Shown: positions 29,187-40,857 of the stretch, in pieces
Layout of the letters: the number at the start of each line of letters is the position of its first letter
Position numbering within the stretch: the first letter of the stretch is position 1
From: Gorsachius magnificus
Taxonomy: Eukaryota > Chordata > Aves > Pelecaniformes > Ardeidae
Direction: 5' to 3'
DNA length: 64,000 bases
NCBI GenBank assembly: GCA_034008185.1
Contig: CM067081.1
Location: forward strand, 81,612,765 to 81,676,764
Translations under genes and position numbers: made by a program
Notes under the pieces: generated by a model
Database searches by the model: none
The model's input: the letters and a program-made list of their open reading frames with translations, nothing else
Told to the model about the DNA's origin: nothing

Positions 29187-31229
29187 GTGATTTATTAAGT
29201 ACTTTTATTAGTTAAAGAGCTCTATTTATAATCAAAGCATTTTTTAAAGAACACTCTCTGTGCATGTGTGTGCACTCATGTATGGGTGAGTTTTAGCAAA
29301 TGCTATGGGGAAATCAACTTACAGGTTAGCCTGGGCTCTTATTCTAGCCCACTGGAATCCATGCCTGTATTTTGAGCCGATTTCCCCTGTTGGAGCTGAT
29401 TTCAATTATGCAACTCTTTCCTGATTTTGAACATTATAGGGTCACTAACAGTCAACAGTGAGTCATGTATGGGAGAGGAGAACTGACATCTATCTGATTC
29501 CTACTGGCCTGGTCTACTCTTTCTTGTTTTGCTAGCAGTTTGGAAAGCAAAGCCTGGCAACACTTGTCAACTCTCAGGACAACTGGCTCTCCCAGACTGA
29601 GGGGCTTCAATTCCTCCTTTCTGCCCACATGCCTGTTTGTCCTGCACATATACATGCAAATCTATGAGACGGCCAAGAAAATAATTGTGCAAATAGCCGA
29701 GGAGGTGCCAGGAAGACTATGCCATATATTGCCTGCATAACTGATGTCAAGAGTGGCTCTATTTTCCCAATTGCTCCCCTGTTTCTAGAAGTGTATGCAT
29801 TTTGCAGTTACACAGTGACAGGAAAAGCAAGTTGGCATTGGTAAGCCTTTCACTTTGTTGTAAATGCTCATGCAGGATATGGGAATTACATCTGGGAAAT
29901 TGCATATTCTAGATAATATTATTGAATACTGAAATGACAGCTCCATTAACTTTCATTTTTTTCATTTGTTTCTGCCAGGGTGGTTCCTATTCCACATACT
30001 TATAGTATAAAACTAGCTTTTACCCAGGATTTGTTAATTAATAAGGATCTTATTCTACTTTATAGTTCAATATTTCAGGGGTTTTTTTTTGTTTTCATAA
30101 TAATGTATTTGTTCTGAAAGCTAACAGCAACTTAAATCATGCAATGTCTTTGTTTCCATAGTAACCACCTTGATTCATCTGAAACAAATGGAACACCAGA
30201 TACATGAGGTCTTAAAATGCCTTAAATTAGTCATTTAAGTAATTGAATAAAAATTGATAAAATAAGTTTTCTTAATAGAGATAAAACAGTAATAGTGCAT
30301 GCTTTGTACTTCCCTCCCATGAATTTCAACTACTTTCACAAAAGAAAAACATTATGACCCTTATTTTACAGAATATTCAATTTCCCTAAGATCAAGTGCC
30401 TTTAATCCAATACCCACTGATGGCTATACTGATTTTTCTACTGAGTCAGTGGGTTTTGAATGAGATTCACCAGAAGCCAGTAAAGCTAAGAAGAAGGTCC
30501 CTCCTGTCACAGATACCATGTGCTGGTAACACATGACTGCACAGACAAGTAACCTGGGTGCTCAAGATACTGATTAATTATAACTTTGTTGTCAGAGTAG
30601 TATCAGTATATTTGATAACACACTATGGCTCAAACAACGTATACATGTTTACTGGTGACAACAAAAGCAATGACTCAAAGATGCCTAGGTCTGACATGAC
30701 AGAGGTACATTGCCCTTGCCACAGTCCACTAAGACATGATCAAAATGAAAACTTAGCAGATAGACATTCCCAGTTCAGATTTCTAAAACTGACACCTCAG
30801 AAACATTTTATGAAAAACTGTTGTCTTGCTGCCGAATGTCATTTTGAAATGGCATGGCTGAAAAAGGAGATTTCAGTAGTTCCTGCTAGGTTTGTCCAGA
30901 CCTTCAAGGCTGTACATTCCCATTACTGAACATGCACTGTGGTATGTCTCCAGTGTATGACATTGGCTGCTGGATGTTTTTCAAAGTACATGGAAGTCTA
31001 GTTTGCTTCATTTTGCAGAGTTCTCTACAGGTACCTTCAGAGATGTCTTAGGTACAAATGGAATTTGTACATCAAAAACGCTTTTGAGACTCAGGGCTGA
31101 ACAACTAGCGCTAAAATCAAATGTGAATGAAAGAAAAGGAAATCACCATAAAAGCAATGCATCTAATAGCACAACATGGTGATTCTCCTTAAGGAAACAC
31201 TGTACTTGGTAAAACAGCTGTTCACTCTG
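29187..31229. other. Intronic stretch between two old CR1 fragments
   Basis: No gene or additional repeat is recognised. The longest frame (30558-30929 plus, 123 codons) shows no motif and has no start or splice context. Confidence 0.55.
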
Positions 31230-31475
31230 ACACTTGCAGAAAAGGCCATGTGGATCCTGGTGGACAACAAGCTGACCATGTGCTCTCACAGTGAAGTTGG
31301 CTGTTTCACCTTGAAGGTGGTCAAATGCTGGAGTAGGTTGCCGAGCCAGGCTGTAGGGTCCCATCCTTGAGGATATTAAAAATAATTAGTTGCTAAGCAG
31401 CCTGCCCTCACTGTGGAGGAGGCTAGACTAGATAACCTCCAGAGGTCTCTTCCAAACTAAATTATTCTGTAAGTC
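31230..31475 (+). mobile_element. Decayed CR1 LINE fragment with an internal deletion
   Basis: GGATCCTGGTGGACAACAAG and GCTGACCATG correspond to the LVDEKLDMS segment of CR1 ORF2. The sequence then jumps to AGGTTGCCGAGCCAGGCTGT and AGACTAGATAACCTCCAGAG, which belong near the ORF2 end and in the 3' UTR. The 400 or so bases normally between are missing. The tail is reduced to ATTATTCTGTAAG. It is an old, internally deleted copy. Confidence 0.82.
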
Positions 31476-34149
31476 CATAATTAAGAGGCTTATCTTCATA
31501 AACCATAGATTTTACAAAACCTGTGAAAATCTGAAGATTTTTTAAGATAGATAGTTGACCCTTAAATAATTTTCATGCAAAGAACTTAATGAAGTATATT
31601 TATTTAGAAGTTTTCTTATATAATATTTTACCTTTCACCAGAGCTACAAGACCTATAGTATCCAAATGTGAAATATGCCAGTGTACTTTTTATAAAAGTA
31701 CAAGGAACTAATAAATATCTATGAATTTAAGATTTTTATTTTTTAAATATTCAGGGAGACAGGTTTCTGGAAAATCAGCTTTTAGGATTTTGATAAGCTT
31801 GTGAGCTTTATTAGGTATGCCTAGTATGCCCATCATTATACTACATAGGTGCCGACTGCTTTGTACATTTGATTACACTATTTAACCTACGTTGTAAAAC
31901 AGGAGTGAATAATGTGGCTACTTAGCTTGTACTATTAACTTCATTGAATCTGTCCTTTGAATTTTTATCTTCTGGAGGATACCAAGTTTGAGTGAATAAT
32001 ATACTTTTGGGTAGTGTACCTTTACAGAAATATCACACCTTTTCAATTTCACCTGGTATCTGTCACAAAGAAAGAGATCGCAATTTATTAAGGGATGTTT
32101 TCAGCTTTCAGGGCAATTGTGAGAGATGGTAAGTAAAACAGAACAGGAACCCAAAAGCATCTTCAGCCTTTACTATTTCATATACTCTACTACAAAGAAA
32201 AAACTGTGGTTTTTTCCTCTGTTCAGCATTGGTTGGGCACTCTAAGCTAGGGCAGAAAAATTGTCACCTGTTTTTCAAGACTTGGCTTGTCAGCATGTAG
32301 CACCAGACAGTTGTGATTTAGTGGTGCTGGGCTGCACTGACAGGCATGAAAGTTTCAAAGAGCTTTAATTTTAAAACCCATCAATGGAGAGAACAGATTC
32401 AAGCCTGCTTTTAACTGCTTTTGATATCTGCTTGCTTGATATGAAAGCTGTAGGGCAAAAGGAAGAAAAAGCCTTAAAATGTGTGTAGATTGCTTTACGC
32501 AGAAGTACAAATTAAAGAAAATTTAGTACTATAGACTGTTAAAAAAGTGTAAAGAAAAGAGCACTGCCTAAATGAATTACAAACCCTTAAATAAAACTTG
32601 TGTTTATTTCTCAGTTTTCCCTGAATAGCCTGGCTGCCTTGTTTTTCTCTGTCCCATTAAATTGTGCTTTTTTTCCACAGTCAAAAATGCCACTTAGCTG
32701 AAGTGAAATCCTTAATTCTTTTGACGGTATACTGTATGGGTCTCCTAATTAGGACATCCTGTGGAAGCTCATTTAAAAAAAAAAAGACTGGAGAAAGAGG
32801 AAAGAAATACTATGTAACACTTTTACTGAAATAATGCACCAATTAAATAAAAATGCAAGCTAAAAACTGCACACTCTTCACTCTTCCCTAGAGGTCTTGC
32901 AAAAGGCTGAAAGCATTTTCAGTTTAGTCCCACAGATTTAAAAATTTGAGTGCTATTCTGCATCAGAGCTGTAATTAGTCATTTTGATATTAACAATGGA
33001 ATTTATAATTTCACACCAGGCTGATCATCACTTAAACCCATTTATTTCAGCTCAGTACATCCCCTGTTAATTGGAATGTTTTGCTAGTGGTGTGTTCCCA
33101 TTAAGATGCAGTCATGTCATTACGGCCATTAGGCTCAACCTCATCTCTTGAATACAGCCCAGGAAACGGCCCCCCAGATACGTGCACATTGATAGCTGGA
33201 TTTAGATACACTAACAGCTATCTTCTTGTTCAACTCTGAGTTTTAGGTGAAATAAAAGAATTAGTATGCAAAATGTTGCAGTCTCTCTTGCACATGAGGT
33301 CAGATTCTGCAATTACTGTGGTCATGTCTGGCCTTAGAAAGCTGAGAATTTATAACGTCAGCCTGCAGCAAGTTTTAAAAAGTAGGTTTGCTATACACAA
33401 AGGGCTAAATTCAGCCATTAATTGAATGTATGGATCATGATTTCCAGAGATGTAGCTCAATTCATAATTTCTCCTCAACTACTTAGAACATATTTCAGAC
33501 TTTTTAAAGCTGTTACTCGTACCAGCAGGGATTGTAGTTTCACCTATGATTATGCACATTTGACTTTTCCCATTATGAGATCCTGGTTTCACATATAGCA
33601 ATGTCAAAATTTAGTTATTCCAGATTAAATTTTCCAGTTACAGTGTTTTCTTGGCCTGATTTGATTTAAATTTTATTTTTAAGAACATGCCAGATAAAAC
33701 CACTAGCTAATTTCACAAAACAGGCTAGGGGAAATATGCTGCTGTCAATGAGAAAAAGTCTTGCTCTGCTGCTTCAGTGCTTTGAAAGCTGGCCTTAAAT
33801 TTGGCAGGAGAGGTTCCTGTGTCCAATATATGCCTTTTTTGCCTTTTAATGCCAGTCCTTGCAAATTCAGGCAAGATCTGAAAAAACAGTACATCACAGT
33901 TTTGCAACTCTGAAGACTGTCAATGCTAGCTGAGCTCCAGGCTCCCAGCTGACCAGATGGTACGTGTACCATCACGGTACAGCTCAGGGCTACTAAAACC
34001 AAATTACAATATCCTTGTAATGAGTTCTCCCACCTGATGACCCAAGGCAGGGTCATATTCCAGATCTAAAAGCAGAGAGTTTGTCTCTCCTGTGCCCTCA
34101 GTTCCCCTCCCGCGAGGACCCACTAGTTAATGCAGGGAAGTTCAATTGA
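31476..34149. other. Intronic stretch, no gene recognised
   Basis: AT-rich, with no exon or known repeat. The part around 32960-33200 is compositionally unremarkable but looks single-copy and TAAT-containing (see findings). Confidence 0.5.
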
Positions 34150-34930
34150 AAATTGAAGTGAAGCAAGTGCCATAGTTTGATTAGAGACAGAGACAGGAGT
34201 TTGACAAAGACATGGGATTGGGTAGACTAGCAATGGATAAAAATTGCTTCTAGTGAGGCTAGATTGGAAGGACGTGCTGGGAAGGAATGGGGATGGACAG
34301 CTAGAACAGCAGAGTGTGCAAAGACTGACTTGGGAAAAGGATGCTGAGACTGGGAGTTGGGTGAGCTGGAATCCCCTCTGGAAGTACAGACAGATGAGAG
34401 AGCCTGGAAGTGAGAGGGTGAGATAGCAGGGTATATATTGGAATTTATAACCCCAGGAATGAAAAAGGGGCAGAGACTGTTGAAAGATAAGGTGAGGGGA
34501 GGAAGAAGCAGAGCAGAAGGACCAGGAGAAGGTCAGCACGAGTTAGATGAGAATCTGCATATGGGAATTGCTGTGGTGGGGAAACAGCTGGGACTGGGAA
34601 AATAAAGCCTTGCAGGTCAGAGCCACTGGGGCAAGAGACCAGGGAGGGCAGAGCCCTGAGCAGAACAGAGGTCTGTGGGAGGCGGTGCTTACCGAAAACA
34701 GATGAGCATCCATGGAGGTCCAAGCAGTCTGGGAACCAAAGGAAAAGGTTCAGAATAAATACAGATGTAGAGCCAGGGAAATGGCACTCTTGGAGCATTG
34801 ATGCTGGGCATATACAACTCAGAAAATGATCTGAGCAGGCAAGGAGACTGAGACCATGTGTCAGAAAAGGGGAAGACCAAGTCCATGGAAAGAAAATGGG
34901 AATTAGAAATTAGTCTCCCTCAGAGGGAGA
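34150..34930 (+). other. Purine-rich (A/G) tract
   Basis: Most of this 780-bp stretch is strongly enriched in A and G on the plus strand, with words such as GAGGGGAGGAAGAAGCAGAG. It therefore produces long open frames on the minus strand (34123-34539, 34445-34798) that read as Ser/Leu/Phe-rich low-complexity peptides. No exon or known repeat family is recognised. In a MID1 transcript this would be a long pyrimidine-rich RNA segment. Confidence 0.6.
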
Positions 34931-37900
34931 GGCCTCTAGGTGAGTAATTTTGCAAGCCTTTGTGTAGACTGATATAGACAGAGAAAAGAGTCAGCTTCAG
35001 ACAGCATTCTTGTAATTCTCAAATGATCCCTATGATACCAGCTATAGTTTTCCATTAGGAAAATATTTCCATCTGCCAGGAGAACTGCAATCATATGTGA
35101 CAACAGAATCACATATATGAGACCAATAGAGGCAACGTTTGTTTTTTAATTGTTTCTCACAATTATTTTTGAAACCTTGGGAATTCTGCTTATATGCAGA
35201 AAGTGTGAAATAAAAACCATAAACAGTCCAATAGTTGTCTCTGGAAACGCTGCTCTTTTGTAGGCACCAAAAAAGGAAGATATCAAAGGATCCTTTACTC
35301 TCCAAAATTAACAGCCTGTGATTTCTGTTTCTATGAATTTTGCCATTGATTTGATTTAGGTAGGATTTCACCCCATCTTTCTTTTAAAAGGAAAGTGAAA
35401 TAAAGCACTTGCTCTAATTCATCTTTAAGTAATAAAAGGCTGCTTTTAATTAATAAAAGGTTTCAATGTTAATATGAGTGTTTGGTTTCCATTTTTGTTA
35501 AGGATATTTCAGTGTAAGGATCAACTCTTTACTCTCTGAAAGTTAGTGGGGTGTTAGAGGACAATATTATTTCCTTCTACCTGCTACCAAGTATAATGTA
35601 AAATACAATGCAACTTGTCATCACCTTTAGTTAGTTTGAGTTTTTACTGTTCTTATTAATAAGTTCTCCAAATAGAAGACTCTGAAGTTTGTAGTTCTTT
35701 TTTTTTTCTTTTTGCCAATCAAAGAAGAAATTAAAGTGGTTTCATTTCCCGTATTGCAATTATTTCACAAAATGTGTTTTCTCACAAAACGTGTGACAGT
35801 TTTGGCCTACAGCAATTTCTTGCTTTGGAAAGTGTCTAGAATTTTAAGCCTCTGTTTATAAGGAGCAGATCCTTGGTTGATATAAATTGTGACTCTGACA
35901 AAGTTATTTATGTCAGCTGAAAGTGTGTCCCTGCTAACTATGCTGCTGCTATTTACTTTGTAAAACAGATAAGGTACCTTATTATATTTATCATGACAAA
36001 TCTTTCACAGATATCATATTTTTCAGGCTGTACTACTTAATCTGACATACAAGCCTAAGGTTCTACATGAGTCATTTAAAAGCTTATGTTGAAAACATGA
36101 AGAGCACTGAGTTTTCAGGCTAATACAGGACAGTCAAGTACAAATATAATGACAGATCTGAAGTGTAGGATTTAGCAAAGCAGTGGCATAACTGTCGTAA
36201 GAATGAGAAAACAGATCAGAAAACTCCAGGAGGCATTTTTTTAGGGTGCTACTCAGTGGATACACATCAAACAGGTTTAAGGTGGGTTAGGCTGTAGCCA
36301 TCTCTTAGGAGCAGCTCCCTTTGGCACCTGGGGTCACAGTGGGAGAGACCTTGCTCTGCCCTGACGCCAAGCCATACACTACATTGCAGGGACTTGTCCC
36401 CAGATTAACCCTACTGCCCACACTGCCCTTACTGAGCCAACCTGCCCTCACACCCCCATATGCCCCATGGTCCTACAACCATCATCATTCAAAATTGTGT
36501 CCAACCACCTGGCAACACTTTGCCTCACACCAAAAAAGAACGGAAAGTCTTGCCTATCAAAGTGCTTCAAAAGCATGCTAAAATGTTAATTATGAATGTG
36601 TGGGATTCACAGAGTTTCAATTCCATCTTTATTACCAGATACAACCCGGTCAAGGATGCCATTACAGCCCAGCTGTCCCTGCAACCCATCTATACCAGGG
36701 TTGAGACCTTCAGTGTGCACAGCACTGAATGGCACTGATTTCCAATCTGTGTATACGTTCACTTCTGAGGCCCTGCTTTGGATTGCAACCAGGTAAAGAA
36801 GCAGCTGGTGTTATAGCAGGCCCAAAGCGTTTTTTAAAGGTATGTTGCCTGCAATTGCAAATATGCTCTTTGTGGGATATTCATCAATGCCTGGAGAAGC
36901 AGGCATCTAGAATACAGATCTGAAAAAAAGTTGTTCATATCTAAGATTTATTTATTTCAAAGGGACTTAGACTCCTAAATGCAAGGCCCATTCTGAACTT
37001 TTGAAAATACCAGGTAAAAAGTCATTCCTTTCAGTCATCCATGTTCATATATCCAAAGCCTAATTGCTTATATCTTGCACTGAGGCCAAATCTGGTGAAA
37101 TTATTACACAGTGGAAAAAGCCCCCAACATTGCTAGGTGCTAATGGCAGGATAACCAAACCTGTGTCCAGAGACAAGTTAAGGCCACTTGGGAAAGCCAC
37201 AGCCTGACTCTGCTAGCTAGTTTAGAGATATTTTAGTATTTATTCAACAGTTGCCATATGCCAAAGGTGAAATGTTCTCCCCCAGTATTTTTATTCAGTG
37301 CTAGCCATTTCCCTTACATTACTAGCTATTGCTATTTGTTCAAGGAGCAAGTCACTGTCTGGAAGAAAAACTGCCTTTGAAAATAAAATTCGTATGTCTG
37401 ACCTAACCCACAGAGTGATATCCCAGCAAATCCCTTGTGAAAAAAATACTTAAGCAAAACAAGATTTACTATTTCTTAAAGTGATTGTGGAAATGGCTCT
37501 AGCGCACAGTAAGCATGCTTTTAAAAGTAGCAGGTTTATTGTGTTACTTACTTATTTGTTTTAAGGAAAAAGCATTCCTGACTGGTAAAACACAGCAAAG
37601 GAAAAAAAAAAAATCGTTATGAGCTGCATTATTTTGAGCACAGGCTGGTAGGAAAAAAAATACAGAGCAAGTTTTTCACATATGTTTTGTCTTGACTTTT
37701 ATTCCCAGGAGTGATGTTTATTCTCTGGCCTTTGCCACTTTACATCACTGAGTATTTCAGTTCCTTCACCTATAGAAGAAGAAAACTAATACTGGCCTAA
37801 CTCTATTTAATGAGGCAATGCAAAACTGGCCTCAGGGCAATACTCACAACCCTTCCACAGCTACCCTCCATGTACTGCCACTTGCCACTCCGTGGGGTGG

Positions 37901-39148
37901 GAGCAGCCGCTACACATGTTCTGGCAGCCTCTACAAGTTAATTCTCAATGGGCACCAGTCAACTGATTGGGACTGGTGGGAAACAAGCACCACAAGAATG
38001 CTGAACATGAAGAGTCCTGTAGTCTTTATCATGACGTTGTCACTTACTGGCTGTGGTGACAAGGCCAGTTTAAGAAGTATGGGTCTGCACTCCCCACTGC
38101 CCTATACCTACTGGCACCACTCTGTGTTGCTCCACTGTCAGCCAGGTCTGGGTTAAAAATAAACCTCTGAAAGAAAGGAGGAAGGAATGGGAATATACTT
38201 TAAACCAGTGTAAGAGATCCAGTTTGCAACGCAGCTCCACAGACAGTTGTAGCAGAACAACTGAGGAGGTGATGAGCTGTGGCAGAGCAGGAAGAACAAG
38301 GTGCTGAAGGGTCGGAAATTGCTGGGCAGTCTTCACACCAAAGCCAGCATCTCCTGGATTCACTAAAAAGTAATCCTGGCTCACTATGTCCCTTTAAGCA
38401 CTGTAAAATGTAATTATGTTGATCACTACATTTCACTGATGTTGTGATATTAAAAGGAGGGAGGAATTTACTAAAGAAAAATGTAAAGTCAGCATCTGAT
38501 ACTACATGTGAGGATAAAAGAGAAAGGGAAGGAAGAGTAACTGTATAACTGGTGCCAGTTCTCAGAAAAGCATAAGCTGAGGTGTGTGATCATGTCTCCT
38601 TGGTCAAACATTATTCAATTTGCAAAACAGGCAGGCAACTCCAGCTACAAATTAATGTTACTTAGTCATTAAACCTGATAATTCTATCATGTTCTATTTA
38701 CTTATTTTGAATGGTCATGACGATCTCTGCTGTGAATGTGTCTTACTTCCCTCCTAAGATCTATTTTAAATTTATGTATGTGGTCAAAAGACTTGCTCTA
38801 CTTTAAAGTACAAACCCCAGTGCCCTCATTTGCCTCCATTATCTGACGCCATTTCTTTCACATGACCCCTGAAAATGTACTCATTACAGGGTGCGTATAT
38901 GCTTGTGTTCAGGAAACTGAATGATGAATGCAGGTTTCCTTACCTGGCCTATCCTGGCACTACAGAGAGATACTGTCACAGCTCCTGAATTCTCAGCTAG
39001 GTCTGGACTCCAGGGTGGCGTTAGTTCCTTGGTGAGAAAGAAATGAATTGACACAGACAGAGTTTATGACATCCTTGCATCTTTTATTTATGGTAGATGC
39101 AATCTTAAAGAGAGAAATTAGATGGCAAAGTCAGTGTGTGATATGAGT
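34931..39148. other. Intronic stretch, no gene recognised
   Basis: AT-rich intron with a GC-richer patch near 36310-36480. Frames around 36321-36923 and 37818-38436 are short, overlap on both strands, and carry no motif. Confidence 0.55.
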
Positions 39149-39298
39149 AGATCCCCTGTCCCTGGAGGTATTTAAAAGATGGGTAGATGAGGTGTTTAGG
39201 GACATGGTTTAGTGGTGGGGTGGCAGGGTTAAGTTAATGGTTGGCCTTGGTGATCTTAAAGGTCTTTTCCAACCTAAATGATTCTATGATTCTGTGAT
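39149..39298 (+). mobile_element. CR1 LINE 3' end (second group)
   Basis: CTGTCCCTGGAGGTATTTAA, GGGACATGGTTTAGTGG, TTAATGGTTGG and GATCTTAAAGGTCTTTTCC followed by AACCTAAATGATTCTATG form the 3' end of a CR1 element. The tail is ATTCTATGATTCTGTG. It is about 150 bp long and 5'-truncated. It is antisense to MID1 and is the inverted partner of 40542-40765. Confidence 0.93.
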
Positions 39299-40541
39299 AT
39301 GTGACTTGGAGACTGGTTCTGAAACTCCAGAAAAAGACTCCATCATACAAAACCCCACACTGTCTCTCTGAGTAGAGGAAGGACTCTGTTTAAGCTCCTT
39401 TCCCCAGATACTCAGACAAAACCTCTTAGTTTTATTTGCCTTACTTTTTTTGGCAGCTAGTGACTTGATTTCTAAAGTTATTAAAATAGCTTAAGAACAT
39501 GCCATTGTTGAAAGGGGCATTCCTGCTCTCATCCTTTCCTCAGCACCTACAGCATGTGGGAGCTCATAGTCAAGTGCATCAAAATATTAATCTTGCTGAA
39601 AATAAATCCTTCCCAAAGGCACATGATTGTAACAGCTAGCACCAGTGAGGCAGTAGATAACAAGTTATCTCGAAGCAAGTGGTGAAGCAGAACCATCCCT
39701 CCTGTTGATGAGGTCTCACATTAGCTGAAACTGCTCGCAAAACTTCTGAAAGTGACATTTTCCTCAGATGTCTCTGGAGCCTACACTATTTTCTTTAGGG
39801 TTATGACTGTTGAAAGTGTTACAGCCCCTCTGAAAATTAAGCTACTTTTACTTAGAAGTGTTACTGATTTGTTTTTCCAGATGCCTCGGATTTGAAGGAC
39901 ACATTTACAAGGCATGGATTTCAAAAACATTAGAAAAATTAGGCTGCCATGAAGTGTTACATTTTGGGCACCCTAACTCCTGAATAACTTTTGAAAATCT
40001 TGCATAAGCTCGACATAGTTGATTTACATCCCCCATTGTAGCATCTATATGGTTTGCCACACAAAGAAGTGTCTTTCTGCCAGGTCTATGAGCAAGGGGT
40101 CAGTCAGCTTTCAGCTAGTCAGAAATATTTTATTTCCATGCTATTGTAGTTTGCTTATCTTTCTAGATGAACAACTTACAACTGTTGACTGGTGAGTATC
40201 CTTGGAACACATATGTCTGGAAGCCGGGGGGTCACTCATAAGTGCAGAAAAATACAACAGCTGCTCCCTACAAAAATCTGGTCCAATTAACTGCGTAGAG
40301 TTGTGTGGGAGAAGGAGGGAAGAGCAGGGGGTGACAAAGTAGCTTTTTAGCGTTCTAGAGGGAGAGAATATACTGAGAATAGAAATGGCTTTGTTTCCAA
40401 AGGGGTTTCAGACTTTAAGCTTGACTGGGGCTGGGTTATGCACACCAGGAAAGGAGCTAACCTCTGGCCACAGGACAAGTAAAGCAAAAAATAAATTCTT
40501 GGCTAAATTCTTGAGCACCCACCACTCTCAAAGCAGAAAGT
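39299..40541. other. Spacer between two inverted CR1 copies
   Basis: About 1.2 kb of intronic sequence with no gene or further repeat recognised. It would form the loop if the flanking inverted CR1 ends paired in RNA. Confidence 0.55.
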
Positions 40542-40765
40542 ATAGAATCATAGAATCATAGAATTGTTTAGGTTGGAAAAGACATTTAAGATCATCAAGT
40601 CCAACCATTAACCTAACACTGCCATTCCACCACTAAACCATGTCCCTAAGCACCTTATCTATCTATCTTTTAAATACCTTCAGGGATGGGGACTCGACCG
40701 CTTACCTGGGCAGCCTGTTCCAATGCTTGACAACCCCTTCGGTGAATAAATTTTTCCTAAGGTGT
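40542..40765 (-). mobile_element. CR1 LINE 3' end (second group), inverted
   Basis: On the plus strand this begins with the inverted tail TAGAATCATAGAATCATAG and continues GGTTGGAAAAGACATTTAAG, CCATGTCCCTAAGCACC and GGGCAGCCTGTTCCAATGC, stopping after AATTTTTCCTAA. It carries a small (TATC)n expansion at about 40652-40669. CR1 similarity ends near 40765, after which an unassigned stretch of about 65-90 bp leads to the large plus-strand CR1. The element is sense with respect to MID1. Confidence 0.93.
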
Positions 40766-40857
40766 GGAGATGTGTTTGGCAGCTCAAACATACAGCTACT
40801 CAATTTTTTTGTGGTCCTCTCAGTGGATTAAAGTGCCCCAAGACACCAAAAGAAGAG

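Noticed and set aside
34123..34798. Minus-strand Ser/Leu/Phe-rich frames
   Set aside because: They come from the purine-rich plus strand, whose complement is poor in stop codons. The peptides are low-complexity.
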